This document shows, piece after piece, positions 1 through 11,791 of a stretch of 64,000 nt of DNA (positions are counted from its first letter, which is position 1; each line of letters opens with the position of its first letter). The DNA lies in assembly GCA_033558025.1 (NCBI GenBank), contig JAUCEF010000005.1, forward strand, positions 4,154,001 to 4,218,000, written 5' to 3'. The stretch is from Phytophthora sp. 'mugwort' (taxonomy: Eukaryota > Oomycota > Peronosporomycetes > Peronosporales > Peronosporaceae). A program made the translations under genes and the position numbers. The notes under the pieces were generated by a model. The model did no database searches and had not been told where the DNA came from. It worked only from the letters and a program-made list of their open reading frames with translations.

Positions 1-299
1 GAGGGACTCCGACCTTCCCACGGATAGTGGTTTCGCGATTGCGTTGGTTGCGCGAGCAAAATGGTGGTCTATTGTCGGATGTATATTTCATGGGACAGAT
101 TGATATTTCAAAATGGGAGGTATGGGAGTTCTGGTAAAAATCCCATGATTAAGGAGGCCTGCTTATTGGCCAAAAATAAGAGACGGTTACCCACGCGGTC
201 GTTTAGTTCTCGCTCACACAATTTCCTTGGGGTCTCTTCGGTCGCTTGTGGATCTCTTGCCTCGCTCGTGAACTTCCCGCGCTGCTCCTGGATCCCTCG

Positions 300-480
300 C
301 TCTTGGGTATCTCGTATCTCTCGTGCAACTCGCGAATATCTACTCTCTCCTGTCGTTCGTGTCGCTCGTGTTGCTCCCGTTTCTCGTGCGCTCGCGTTGA
401 TCGTGTCGCTCCCGCTGCTCAGGTTGATCCCGTTGCTCGTGTCGCTCGTGTAGCTCCAGCTGCTCGTGACGCTTGTCGTC
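300..480. repeat. C/T-rich low-complexity imperfect short repeat
   Basis: This stretch is built from loosely repeated units such as cgtgtcgctcgtg and cgttgctc. Read on the minus strand it gives a Glu/Arg/His-rich low-complexity peptide with no family resemblance, so no gene is called. Nothing else was recognised in bases 1..299 or 481..553. Confidence 0.5.
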
Positions 481-553
481 CTTTGGTGTAGTTGAATCTG
501 CTGGTGCACCTGCAGTAATATTGCTCACATCAGTGCAGCTGCTGCCTAATAGA

Positions 554-760
554 ATGGAGGCTGCAGCTACTAGACAGCATGCTCAACCCAACACAGTATG
601 CCATTGCCTTTATGGCTACTACTATATTGGCTTTTCCAGGAAGGACTTGGCACACGTTTACAACAAAAACCCAACAGTGTAAGCAATTGGATTCGAGTTT
701 ATGAAGAAACTTGGACCTACCAACGTGTTACAACGAAGTCAGACAGGAAATTCTCGACAG
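554..760 (+). pseudogene. N-terminal fragment of an IS630/Tc1-like transposase
   Basis: Two overlapping frames together read a helix-turn-helix start typical of DDE_3 (Tc1/IS630-like) transposases of oomycetes. The first frame contains GFSRKDLAHVYNKNPT and the second continues with SVSNWIRVYEE and TKSDRKFS. A one-base shift separates the frames and nothing of the catalytic DDE domain follows, so this is a truncated relic. The family assignment rests on recognition of the N-terminal pattern only and is moderately secure. Confidence 0.5.
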
Positions 761-1151
761 ACACTGGACTGCGACGCCGTTCTGGATACGGGGACACTCG
801 GACGCGTTCTTGGGATGCCCGCGTTGGTGTTGTCATCTTGAGAACTGACAAAAGAAATGAGGAAACACTTTTATGTTGCATGACGTATGTTGTTTAGTAG
901 TCGAGTGATCGGCGCGCGATTGGACAGTCAGGCCAAACATTTTGAGTAGAACCCACACTATTAAACGGAGAGTTGATACACATTTATTAGGGTTTTAGAA
1001 GGCGCCCAAGAATTGTAATGAGTTAAGGTCAGTGCTTCGACGAGACTTCATTTATTTTTTACTTCTTTTTCGGTTTGATCTCTTTTGTTTTGTTGGGCGT
1101 GGAAGGGTAAAACAACTTCGATGGAGCAGACATAGTGATCAGGAGAGCTGC
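761..1151. other. intergenic, no gene seen
   Basis: Only short shadow frames are present between the transposase relic and the 3' end of the HtrA-type gene. No repeat, RNA gene or conserved motif was recognised. Confidence 0.5.
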
Positions 1152-4100
1152 TTAGTGTTGGTGTCGATGCCATTCCCCGCCCTCATTCACCAACTCGCTC
1201 GTAGGCCAATACTTGGGTTCGAGCTTGAGCGTGCTGAGACGATCCTTACCGCTGAGGTCCGTGTACTTGATGCGCACTGAGTCGTTGGCCGATTTTGCAG
1301 TAACGACGCTCAGAAAGTCGTCAATGCTGGTGATTTTAATGCCATCGATCTCCTTGATGCGACTTGTGGGTGGTGGTCCATACCGAGCAGCCGGAGAGCC
1401 TGAGTATCGACAGGACACGTATATGCCATCGTCCAGCGAGATACTGCGCTGAGCTGACACTGATAGTGGTGGTGCCTGCAGCAGCAAACCTTGCCAAAAC
1501 ACAATGCGGTTTATCTCGGTACGTTCCATGAAAAGAGTCTTCACATCCAGCTGCATCTCGCGGCCATCGCGCACGATAGTGAGCTTCACCTCCGGCTTCT
1601 GCGTGCAACGCTCCACCTCGCGAAAGCTCGTCACGATCTTGCCGTCCACAGCCACCAAGATATCACCATTTTTAAGCACTTCCTGCGCTTCTGTGCCACC
1701 CCACCGCCGTGCAACGCTCAAGATGGTCCGACAATCCGGGGCATCTTTCTCCAAAATCTCGGCTAGCGCTTGACCAAGACCAAGCTCCCGAGCCTTTGCC
1801 AAACTCAAATGCTCAAAGTCAACGCCCAAGTCGTAGATTTTAGGTGTCACTCCACGCATGAGAGGTGCAGCGCTTTCCATGATCAGATCCATCGGGATAC
1901 CGCGGTTAAATTGACTTTCCACCTTGGAACTACGACGTTGCTGCTGGAATGAGAAAGAGGCCCAGAAAGCACTAACTTCACCCGTTTCACTGCAGACAAC
2001 CCCGCCTTCGGTGGCAGCAACGTCCTGTAGAGAGACCATTTCCAGATTATGTTCCTGATACCGCGGCGGGTTGGGCATGGGCAAACCAATCCACTTCACA
2101 CCCGACACAATAGTTTCGCGGGATACGAGATCCGAATGACCGCTGCGCCCCACACTGCTCATGAGACCTACAAGCCACACCGGATCTGATGGCATCAACG
2201 GCTTTGAAGCCACTTGGCAGCTCTCAATTGGCGTTGACCCAATGAGCTTCGGATCATATTGCACAATTGCGAAGTTGTGCACCGGGTGAACAAACACGAC
2301 GTGAGCCGGGACCATGATGGTACTAGCGAAAGTCACCATGGCATCGCCCATTGAGTCGGTCACGGTGTTGCGATCCACAACCACAAGCCCCTTTGCCGCA
2401 TCGATCACAAGCCCAGTGCCACGGTAGTTAGACGTTGACAAACTGTTCACGCTGAAAGGTCTGTCGAAGTCCACTGTCACTAGTGACCGCGCAAGCTTGT
2501 TCTCCACTGGATTTTTGCCCGGCAAAGTAGTCGTCGAGCCGATCGGCTCATCTTTGGCAGAGGCCTCGCTGGTTTCGGCGTCACCTGCGCTGCTGACTTC
2601 GCTGGGTGGAGCGAAATGCTCGCAATGCCATGTTCCGAGCTTGTCATCGCGCACGTACTCGCAGAACGGAAACCATCTGCGGTCCACATGCACGACCTCG
2701 ACCTTCTCCGACTTATCTGTCAACTTCGAGAATTTGACCACGATACGATCACGGTCCTTGCACTGCTTCAAATAGTTCTTGAGCGTCTCAAGATCAGGCG
2801 TCTTGGTACCATTCACCGAGTGAATAATCGCACCACGACCTATACGAGATCGTTGGAGGAAGTAACCTGGGTCCGCAACGTACGGCGCTCCAGGGCTCAT
2901 CGCGTGATTCCGTGCTTGCTGGTACGACAATGGGTTAATTACAGCCCCACCAATTTCGATAAAACGGGATGGTGTGACCGAATGCAGGTCTTGAACTTGC
3001 ACCTTAAGAGTTACCAGTTCCCCCGATCGCTCGACTTGAAGCTCAATCTAAACGTATCAAATCCAACACCATACATTGACAGGTCAGAGAATATCCAAGC
3101 AACTCGTACAATAACAAAGCTGCTTACCTCTTTGCCAACAGTGTCATCAAGAATGGCCTCTAGCGGTACAAACCGCGTAATCAGTTCACCGTTAACGCGC
3201 ACCAGTACATCGCCTGGCTGCAGTTTGTTGCTCGATGGACCTCCCGGAATCGTTTCTGCTACGGTGAGCATACCTGTTTCCAATGGGTAAGAGGAGCGAA
3301 CGAGCGCTTCCGTGGCAGGGTTGACTCCAAGTCGCCGCACCTCATCAAAGGGTTTGTAGTTGAAGATCGTTTGGATCGTGCCGCGAGGCACATCCTTGCC
3401 TTCTTGGATTAAATCGAATGCTCGCTTTACTCGATCTAAGGGCAGATAGAAGGACGCCGATGTACCAATCTTACCACCAGCATTAAGAGCAATCGCATCA
3501 CCATCATGGTTGAGCACCGGCGAGCCTGAAGAACCTCCAGTTGTTCCAGACGAAGCTTGATAGTAAAACGTGTTGAAGTCGTTGTAGCTGTTCTGCCCGT
3601 AATTGGGGGCGTCACGATCCAGACGCGCCAGGGTGCCGCTAGCAATGGCCAGCTTTTCGGCAGCATCATTGCCCACGACTCGGATATCCGTCCCAACAGT
3701 AGCTTTTTCCGGCTCCAAATGCAGCGAAGGCACCGACATATGCTTCACGTCCTGCTCAGTAGAAAAAACTCCATCAACAATTGTAAACGCACTAGCATTA
3801 AAGTTAAGCAGGAAGAACTTACCGCCGGATTGAATTGGAAGAAGCCAAAGTCATGGATCGGATCGCGATAAATTGGAATAACCCGCACTTCCTCGTTATT
3901 CTGGAAAACTGCCTCGGCATCCTATAAAAATACAAACACACACAAACACACGAGATCACAAAGCACACGACAGTCACCTTGTTAATAAATCAATACCCTT
4001 TTTCAACAATAATGGTAACTTCTTCATTCCACCGTACAATGGGTCCTGGTCCCACGACGTGGCGGTTCGTCAAGATGATTCCCTTCCTAGCGTCCACCAC

Positions 4101-4461
4101 GAAGCCGGTCGCAGATCCATTGCCTGGCGATTCCGTGTCGAAGAACTAAACGATACAAAGAAATATCCCCCAGTCAATTAATTATTGATGTCACCACGAC
4201 AACCTGATGCTCCATCCTCCCCACCTTGGGCGAGTTGAGCTTCAAGCTCACGATGGCCGGCACCACGCGCTCAAGTGTGCCCTTCCAATCGAGCTTGTTG
4301 TTGTTGGCCTCGGCCGCCACCAGCTCCGCCGCCAGACGGTTGCTGAGCTTGCGCTCGCGCTCGATCTCCAGATTGCGCTGCTGCTTCTCTTGCTCGCTCT
4401 GACGCTCCGTCGTCAGCAACAGATAGCCGACACCCGCCGCGGCCAGAGCTGCCGCCGCCAT
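1152..4461 (-). CDS. Nma111-type HtrA serine protease with PDZ domains
   Basis: Five exons join in frame at GT/AG sites (4204-4461, 4038-4145, 3823-3921, 3128-3751, 1152-3047), giving 994 aa, close to the about 1000 aa usual for fungal Nma111. The first trypsin-like domain keeps a full triad: His in [11 protein letters not shown] (exon 2), Asp in DPIHDFGF (exon 3) and Ser in TGGSSGSPV (exon 4). PDZ regions follow ([13 protein letters not shown]; later [15 protein letters not shown]). The second protease-like half has VVVDRNTV where the His motif should be, and is inactive-looking as in known family members. The start chosen is ATG 4461, ahead of a short hydrophobic Ala/Leu segment ([13 protein letters not shown]) that may be a membrane or targeting segment. 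In yeast the family is nuclear and linked to apoptosis and stress. Divergent from the Ski3-like gene. Confidence 0.88.
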
Positions 4462-5000
4462 CTGCGCGTTCTGCGTGGCTACAAGACTCGTCAAGCTTCA
4501 ACCCCACTACACCCTCGAATATAGGACCCAGTTACGTACTTGGCGCTGACGAGGAGGAGGACGTCGAGAAAGGTTGTGCCAGCGTCTGCAACACCCGAGG
4601 ATGGCGGGACAGCAGCCGCGCTCCCCCAACGCGATGCCGTGCACGAGGCAGCGGGGACGCGAGCGAGCGCCGAGCTGCCGTCGCGGTCGCGCGCGCGCCA
4701 ATCTTCCACATTGTCCCGTGATGAGGGGTTGCGCGATGAGGATACGTATTGCCAAGTGATGCTATCTTTCACTCACATTGAAAAATAATACAATAATCTA
4801 ATCCCCTCAATTGTTAATCCCTACCCTTGGAATACACCCTCGACAGGAATGAAAACAGACCAGCAGAAAACTATAATACATGTAATTTTAAATGTAATAC
4901 GAGGGGGCCAACGAGAATGAGCATCCCTCACTTTGCAATTTGGGCATTTATGGGTATTTATTCGAAGTAAAAGGGAAAGGATACTCGCAATTCCGCAATC
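4462..5000. promoter_or_regulatory. divergent intergenic region between HtrA-type and Ski3-like genes
   Basis: About 540 bp separate the two divergent start codons, so both promoters should lie here. Bases 4560-4720 are very G+C-rich (CpG-dense) and 4760-4980 are A/T-richer. Open frames through the G+C-rich part look like composition effects. No defined TATA or initiator could be assigned. Confidence 0.35.
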
Positions 5001-8000
5001 ATGTCGGCGGCCATGCTGAAGAAGATGCTGCTGGATGGGGCGGCGGCGCTCAAGGCCGAGCGCTTCCAGGAGGCACAGGACGCGGGTCGTCGCGTGACGC
5101 AGTTCGACCCCAACAACTTTCAGGCCTTCATGTGCGTGGGGCTTGCCAGCTTCCACTTGCAGGAGGTCCGTCTTCTCTCCACGCCGACGCATCGACGCTT
5201 AGTTAGGCTCATGTTGTGCGTTATTCTCCTGTTTTACTGCAGTGGGAAGACTGCGAAGAGGCATATCGCCGGGTCGTGGACCTCAAACCGGAGATGCCAG
5301 CACCGTGGAAGGTGGGGGGACGTGAATTTAGCCGGTTATTGCAGGCGGAGACTGAGTTTATGGTGGATGCAGTACCTTGTGGACCTATTTGAGGCGAAGA
5401 AGGACATGAAGAGCAAGTTGGAGCCGCTGCAGAAGCTCGTAGAAATCAATTTGAGGTGTGCAAATGAAAGAGGCGGCGTAAAAGCTTTTCTGCTTATCAT
5501 TTTTGCTTTATTTTGTAGGGGCAAGAAACTCAAGAAGTGCCAGAAGTGGGTCACTGAAGTGGCGGCCACTGCAATGGAGCTGAATATACTCCCGAAGGTT
5601 TGTTGCCGAAGTTCGCGAACGCTTGTTAAGTGCTGACCCATTACGGTTTGTGATGGATGGCGGCGGCAGGCGTTTGACTCGTTGTACTCTCTTGTGGGGG
5701 AGCAATCTGGAGAGTTGGGGCAGCTCTCGCTGGAGAAGACACCGAACGAAGAGCTGCCGACGGCGCTGAGTATCTGGATGGATTTAGTTGATCTGCTGCA
5801 GGTACAGTAAAAACTAGCCCTGTATGGAAGTCGTCTATATGCTGAACACTTATTGTGTTTTGTGCTAAAGCGTCCTGGCTTCAGTCTATCGGAATGCTCT
5901 GGTAGCTACTCCATGACAGATATCTCGAGTCAGTTCTTTGCTGTTGCATCTCGTACAGATGGGACTACCCAAAACGAAGAAATGGACGCTCTTCGGCCTC
6001 GAATGGACGTCGCGATTGCTTTCTTCATGCGATTCCATTTGGATGTCTTAAAGACTTCAAAAACGAAGGCTGCTCGTCTTAAAACGGTGGATTTATTGGC
6101 GATCTCCATCGTCGAATGGTTTCCGGAAGCAAAGATCCCGACAGAATTCTTGCTTCTCCGATCTGAAGACCGGGACACTCGTAAGTCTTACTGTTGTTAA
6201 ACTTGCCATTGATGCATGCATGATACTAAATTATGGCGGAATTTGTATCGTGAACGGTAGCAATTGAGCCGGAGAAGGCCAAGAAGATTGCAACGCGGCT
6301 GTCTGCAGGCCACCCTAAGAGTCCCATGGCCCTTGTGTTTCAAGCGGTCGAGTGTTTGCGTGAGGGGGACAATAACCAGGTCAGTTTCTAGTTTGCTCTA
6401 CTTCAGATATGAAGATGTGGACGGTTGCAAATGTTTATATTTATTATCTTTGTTTTAGGCTCGAGAAAAATTTGTTGAAGCACTTGCAGGATATTCCTCG
6501 TCGTCCTTTCAAGAATGTGCTCTTTGTATCCGCGTACAAGTCGAATTGGCGTCGATCGCACTTGCGGCCCGCGACGTTGAGGGTTGTTTGAACCGTCTAG
6601 CGCTTGCAAAAAAGGTGGTGTCTAACAAGACGAAGTCGCTTGGATCACAAGGCCCGCTCCCTGCTCTGTACGTCGTTATACGTGCTCTATTATCTATTTC
6701 ATTGCCTAATAAGCGTGCTGGGTACCTAGATATTCCGAAGGTAAGGTGCTTTTCATGACAGCAACTGCATTTGAGTACTCGGGTCAAGCAGTTAAAGCGT
6801 TGGGGCATTATCGCGACGTCATGGAAAGGGGCGATGCTATCCTTACGATGAGAGCCGCAATTGCAGCAGCAGAATTATTGTCAAGAAAGTCGCAACCACA
6901 GGAGGCCCTGGACGTCATCGATTCTGTGTCGGTGTCTGAAATGAAGGACGAAAGCGTGAGTGCTGCTGCACTTTGCACGCGCGGGTGGCTGCAGTTTCAG
7001 CTGGGCGATCTCCAACAGGCTCAAACGCTGCTAGAGACAAATGCAAGCAAGATTCCACCCACTGATGTCTCAATCAAAGGTCGAACGCTCAAGCGATTGG
7101 CAATTGTATACTGGTCTCTAGGTGGTACTTATCAATCCGTTAAGACGGGATGTTTTGGCCATCTACTACAAGCTGCCAAGTTGACGCCATCTGATGCGGA
7201 AATCTTCTTCTGGTTGGGAAAATGGTATCAAGAAGAGGCAAAGGATATTCTGCGTGCTGAAAAGTGTTTCCTGAAGGCACTTTCACTCTCTCCTACTAAT
7301 GAACTAGCAGGTTTGGCTCTGAGCGACCTGTACGACGTGCAGGGGAAGGACGAAGCGAACGTGAAACTGTGGGAATGGGTCACAGAGAATCAAGAGACTG
7401 CCCCCACATGGGCACTTTTGCGACTGGCACAGCATTTAGTGGAAGAAAATGACGAGACAGCAGTGGGAAAAATGCACCTAGCGCTGCGCAATGATCCTCT
7501 GAATGCTCGTTACTGGGTTATTCTGGCTCATATTTACCAGAACTTTGACAAACAAGTATCCGCGCAGAGATCATATTTGAAGGCCATCGAGCTAGGTGAA
7601 GACAGCTGGTGCGTTCGCTGTGAGCTGGCTCGGACTGAAGGCTTGTTGCTGCTCTTTAATGATGCTTTGGAACGTATTAAACCGGTTGTTACTGGCGAGT
7701 TGTCGGACGATGAGCCGGACGTGACGGTGGCTTGCATCATTTACTCAGATTTGTTGTTTCAGCAAGCTAAATACTTATGCACGGAGGGACTGTACGGCAA
7801 CGCCGCTGCCAATCTGAAGGAGGCCTCGCGTATGATGAAGGGACTGCCGTCCACATCTCCGCTTTCAGGATCTGTGGAAGCGTGCAAATTGATCGGTGAT
7901 ATTCATTGCTTTGCATTTTATTTGTCGCCCGAGGATTTTTCAAGCGAAGGATCCAGCTGGGTAGAGTTTATTAGCGCAGGGCGGAAAGCGTACGAGGCTG

Positions 8001-10282
8001 CTGTACTTTTTGCCGAGAAGAGCGGAAAAGAGACCGCGGATAGCTGTGAGGTGGCTGCGGAGAGATACTACGATATCGGGTTAAGTTACTGGTACGAAGC
8101 TCAAGCTCTTAGCAATGTGCACGGTATTCCCAGTTCAGCCTTCTCGGGGGAAAGCCAGTCTAGTGCCGACTCTACTGTCGCAACACTGAAGGGGAAGGCA
8201 TCGACGAATTTCAAGCTGGCCCTTCAGAAGAACCCATCGTGTTCATTAGCTTGGAATGGTCTAGCACTTGTGTCAGACAATCTGCTGGTAAAGCAGTTTG
8301 CTTGGGCACGAGCGATTCAAACAGGCAGCAGCAGCGATGCCACGTGGGCCAATCTGGGCATGTTTTACCTGACTCAAGCCGACACTGTGCCGTCAACAGC
8401 GACTTTGGCGCAAAAATCGTTCCTCCAGCTGCAGAGCATGAATCCAAGCAACCCGTCCATGTGGAATGGCTATGCAATGCTTGCACGACGCCAAGCTATG
8501 TCGACAGCACAGCAAAGAAAAGCGATTGAAGCATTCGACTGCGCGTTGCAGACTGGACTGGATCTGGATGCTTTATTGGGCTTGAGCATTGCACTGCTGG
8601 ATTTTGGAGCGAGTTTGAGCGAGTCGATCACTAAAGCTCAAGAACACGGTAACGAACAGGTGATGTTTTACCTCAAAAAGTATCTGGAACGGGATCCATT
8701 CAATGGGTGCGCATGGCACGCTCTTGGTGTCACTCAGCATCGGCTTGGACTGTACACCGAGGCTTTGGCATCCTACACCCGCGCGGCCTCATCGTCGCAG
8801 GTTTCTAAGGGACTTGAATGGAACACGTTAGTGACAAAACTTGGCGAGTTGTCCAGTAAGCCCCAGGATGCAAATACGGACGAGTCAGCATTACTGCACA
8901 AGATTGCTGCACAGATTAACGTATCAGCACGTAAATCCGTAACACTACAGACCATCGTGCAGGCGCAGCTACTCTTCAGCCAGTCAAAAGGAGGTGAGGC
9001 ACTGGATTTACTCCGTGAACTACTAGCTCAAGATGATTCTCTGTCGAGAGAAAGTGAAGTTGTTGCACTTGTGGGCATATCGATAGCGAGCTTGTCGGTG
9101 GATAAATTCAGGCTTCAGGCGACCGAACTCGCTGCAATTTGTAAGGAACGTCTCCTGACATCGATTGATCAAGCCGAGTCGACTCTTTCCACGCACGACT
9201 ATCTGAATCTGCGTTTGATTGAGCTTCACGAACGGTGGGTGGGTGCTGAAGATGCGTACTTGACGCGCCTACAAGCGCTGTCCCAAACCAATGACGGTGT
9301 TAACTCCAGTACGTTGGGGATGCGGTTGGCTCTTGCAACCATCGATTCGCAAAGCCTCCAGGTGTCCAGTTGTCTCGCGGAATACCTGCGTTCTACTGCT
9401 CGCAACTTGCCATCTCCGGGTAATGAGGCAATGGATCGCAACTTCCTTGATGCGCTGCTGGGACTGTTCAAAGCTGGGCCAACGAGGGCAAACAGGTTGT
9501 GCTTGGATGCTCAAAAGCTGATTCGTGCTCAGCCTTGGAATCCACAGGCCTACGTGTTGGCTGGCACGAGCATCCTCAAGCGTATGATCCTTGACTCGAA
9601 GCAAGAGTCACACGATGAAGTGTTTCGGCAATTGTTGCGCTTGTTGCAAACCGGGTTGGCTCTTGCCGTTGGGAAAGAATACGACGCGGCTCAACTGGAA
9701 TTGCTGGCGAGTTACTGTCACGTTAAACTTGATGAACAGACTCAAGCGATTGCTTTCGCGAGCCGAGCTTTATGTCGGGTGGAAGCGGGCAAGAAGAATG
9801 GTGTCCTGGAGCCCTCGCTGGATACCGATCTATTGGAAGCGCGTTTGCTCTCGATCTCAAACCCAACAAAAGCGATTGAAAAGTACGTGGGTGTCGTTGC
9901 CGCCGTCTCGGGGGTTGCGACACCTTCTTCTGCCCGATTGATTCCGATTCTCATGGAGCTTGGCGGATTTTACGAAGAACAAGAGCTTCTGGACGCGGCT
10001 ATTAACGTGTGGAAGCTTGTTGCGTCGCTAACGGCACCCAAATCCATTCCATCTACTGACGGCGAGGACGATATTAGCAATACTACCACCGCCTTGGGCA
10101 GCAACAGTGACATTGCTGCTTGTTTCTTGGCAAACTTGCGACTGGCACTTATTCACGGCAAAAAGAACAACGTGAAACCGGCCCGCAAGCATATCAAGGT
10201 CGCTCTTATGCTTGCCGAAGCTGGACCAGACTCTAACTCGTCCACTGTGGCTGCCTTTGTCGAGAACGTCCTGGCGAACTAA
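5001..10282 (+). CDS. Ski3/TTC37-like TPR subunit of the SKI complex
   Basis: Nine exons join in frame (5001-5165, 5243-5311, 5373-5455, 5519-5597, 5670-5801, 5871-6180, 6261-6379, 6459-6667, 6730-10282) to give 1572 aa, matching TTC37/Ski3 (about 1400-1560 aa). Tetratricopeptide helices run throughout. Examples are AEIFFWLGKWYQEEAKDILR followed by AEKCFLKALSLSP, RYWVILAHIYQNFDKQ, CAWHALGVTQHRLGLYTEAL and a series of NPxxxxxW turns. In the family, Ski3 is the scaffold holding Ski2 helicase and Ski8 to feed RNA to the cytoplasmic exosome for 3'-5' decay. The exon 2/3 junction (PWK|YLVDLFEA) is the least certain because the usual Gly-Leu residues are missing. It is convergent with the RPP40-like gene, with only 78 bp between stops. 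Confidence 0.82.
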
Positions 10283-10360
10283 TTCCTACACTTCAGGGCT
10301 TAACATCACTACATGAAAGTATTGACGCAACGTTCTATTCGACCAGATACTCTGAAATGC

Positions 10361-11632
10361 TTACACGGCGGCATCATGCGGACCAAGCGCTTGCAGCATG
10401 AAATACTCCTCGTTGGGTAGCATGAGCAGCGTGTAGTTGTTGCTGCCATTACCCAAGTAGCCATGCTCTCGTCGCTGTAATCTCCTTGTTCCTTTGTTGC
10501 TCTTGTTTGACGTAGACTGCACCCAAGACACAAAGACGTCCGGGAAGCCCCAGACCGTGACAGCAGCCCAAGGCAACTCGCCACTTTTCACAGCACGCTG
10601 TACCTTTTCCACAATATTCGAGCAAAACGAAGCTGAAAGCAGACCACGCCACCTCACTGTCGTGATCTCACTGTCCGGCTCACACTCAAACGAATCGGGT
10701 ATACCTGTGAACGTCGACACATACTCTTCTGGCTTCTGTCTCTGCAGCAAGTCCGTTAGGCCACACGCCGCGAGTCCCAACCACTCGTACGCCTCCTGCA
10801 GCGACGTCTTCAACTTCTCATCTCCAAGCTCTTCATTCATGGCCAACTCTGTGTAAAACGCGCCGAATTTGGGCAGGAACACGTCGTTCCACGTCGTCAT
10901 CTTGGCATTCAGCTCCACACGTGAACGTGGGATCTGATCGTCGTCTCCGAACATGATCGTGCGTGCTGAGCCACGCTGGTTGTAGGCACATAGCAGCATC
11001 TCGAGATCCTCTAACTTCGTCTTCAGACACGTTCTCACTCGATCCCTGAAGGCATTTTCGCCTTCGTCAGCGAACGTGGACGACGTCAAATCCAGCGTGA
11101 TGACGTACTTCTGGGCACGCTTCCCGTGCGCCGATCTGCTGGTGGCAGGCACTGCTTTACCGTACTTTTCGCCTACAATTCCCAAACGCTGGTAGGTCTG
11201 CGCATCCACTAGCAGCAGTAACTGGCCCGATGGCAGCAGCAGCGCCGACTGTGAGGCGTCCACCGCCACGTTCTTGGCCACCATGAACACGGCGCCGCCG
11301 TCCGTCAGGTACTCGTGGATGAAGGTCGGCGACAGAAACATGTCTATCGATGCCTTGATCTCATAGTAGAAACCAGTTTCCCATTGCAGCGACTGCGCCG
11401 CAGCTTTCCCGGCCTTGGACGGGAGATAGACCTCGAGCTGCTGGTTCAAGGCGTGACCGTTGATGACAGACACGTGGCGAGACGCGGCATGCGAGAAGCG
11501 CGAGTGCCACACTAGCAGGCGGGAGGAAGGGTACGCAGTGTTCGGACTGCTCAGGAGCAGCGTGCCGGCATTCTGAGGATGGGCGCGGCGCTGCGCAGCA
11601 TTGCGGCAAGGCGTCTTGCCTCCACTCACCAT
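10361..11632 (-). CDS. RNase P/MRP protein subunit RPP40-like
   Basis: Single-exon 423-aa protein. The C-terminal third carries the pattern of RPP40: RWRGLLSASFCSNIVEKVQR, PWAAVTVWGFPDVFVSW, then REHGYLGNGSNNYTLLMLP and a final LQALGPHDA. This protein class binds the RNA of RNase P/MRP and acts in the nucleus/nucleolus in tRNA and rRNA 5' processing. The start ATG 11632 gives a slightly long basic N-terminus (MVSGGKTPCRNAAQRR); a later start cannot be excluded. The 3' end faces the Ski3-like gene. Confidence 0.75.
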   Translation of the reverse strand: MVSGGKTPCRNAAQRRAHPQNAGTLLLSSPNTAYPSSRLLVWHSRFSHAASRHVSVINGHALNQQLEVYLPSKAGKAAAQSLQWETGFYYEIKASIDMFLSPTFIHEYLTDGGAVFMVAKNVAVDASQSALLLPSGQLLLLVDAQTYQRLGIVGEKYGKAVPATSRSAHGKRAQKYVITLDLTSSTFADEGENAFRDRVRTCLKTKLEDLEMLLCAYNQRGSARTIMFGDDDQIPRSRVELNAKMTTWNDVFLPKFGAFYTELAMNEELGDEKLKTSLQEAYEWLGLAACGLTDLLQRQKPEEYVSTFTGIPDSFECEPDSEITTVRWRGLLSASFCSNIVEKVQRAVKSGELPWAAVTVWGFPDVFVSWVQSTSNKSNKGTRRLQRREHGYLGNGSNNYTLLMLPNEEYFMLQALGPHDAAV

Positions 11633-11751
11633 GATTATTGGAATGGCTACATTGTTGGTGCGTAGATATTCGAACTTAACGAAACATTATTATAATACAT
11701 TTGACCAATTATTGGGTAAGAAAATTCCGATTATTTCAATAGCACGTTCAC

Positions 11752-11786
11752 CAATTATCGGGTAATAAAAAAATACCCGATAATTG
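11752..11786. repeat. 13-bp perfect inverted repeat with A-rich loop
   Basis: Arms caattatcgggta (11752-11764) and tacccgataattg (11774-11786) are perfect reverse complements around a 9-nt A-rich loop. A related single copy, accaattattgggtaa, lies about 50 bp upstream. It sits just outside the TA target of the adjacent Tc1-like element and may be a MITE remnant or a feature of the insertion target. The rest of 11633-11791 shows no gene. Confidence 0.6.
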
Positions 11787-11791
11787 TTCTA

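Noticed and set aside
108..528. Minus-strand frames with HEQ/RHEQR-like repeats near the window start
   Set aside because: Low-complexity repeat translated in several frames; no domain, no clear start, no conserved end.
4491..4772. Possible N-terminal exon of the HtrA-type gene on the minus strand
   Set aside because: The frame is Ser/Arg/Ala-rich noise in a CpG-dense promoter. The model starting at 4461 already gives the family length of about 994 aa.
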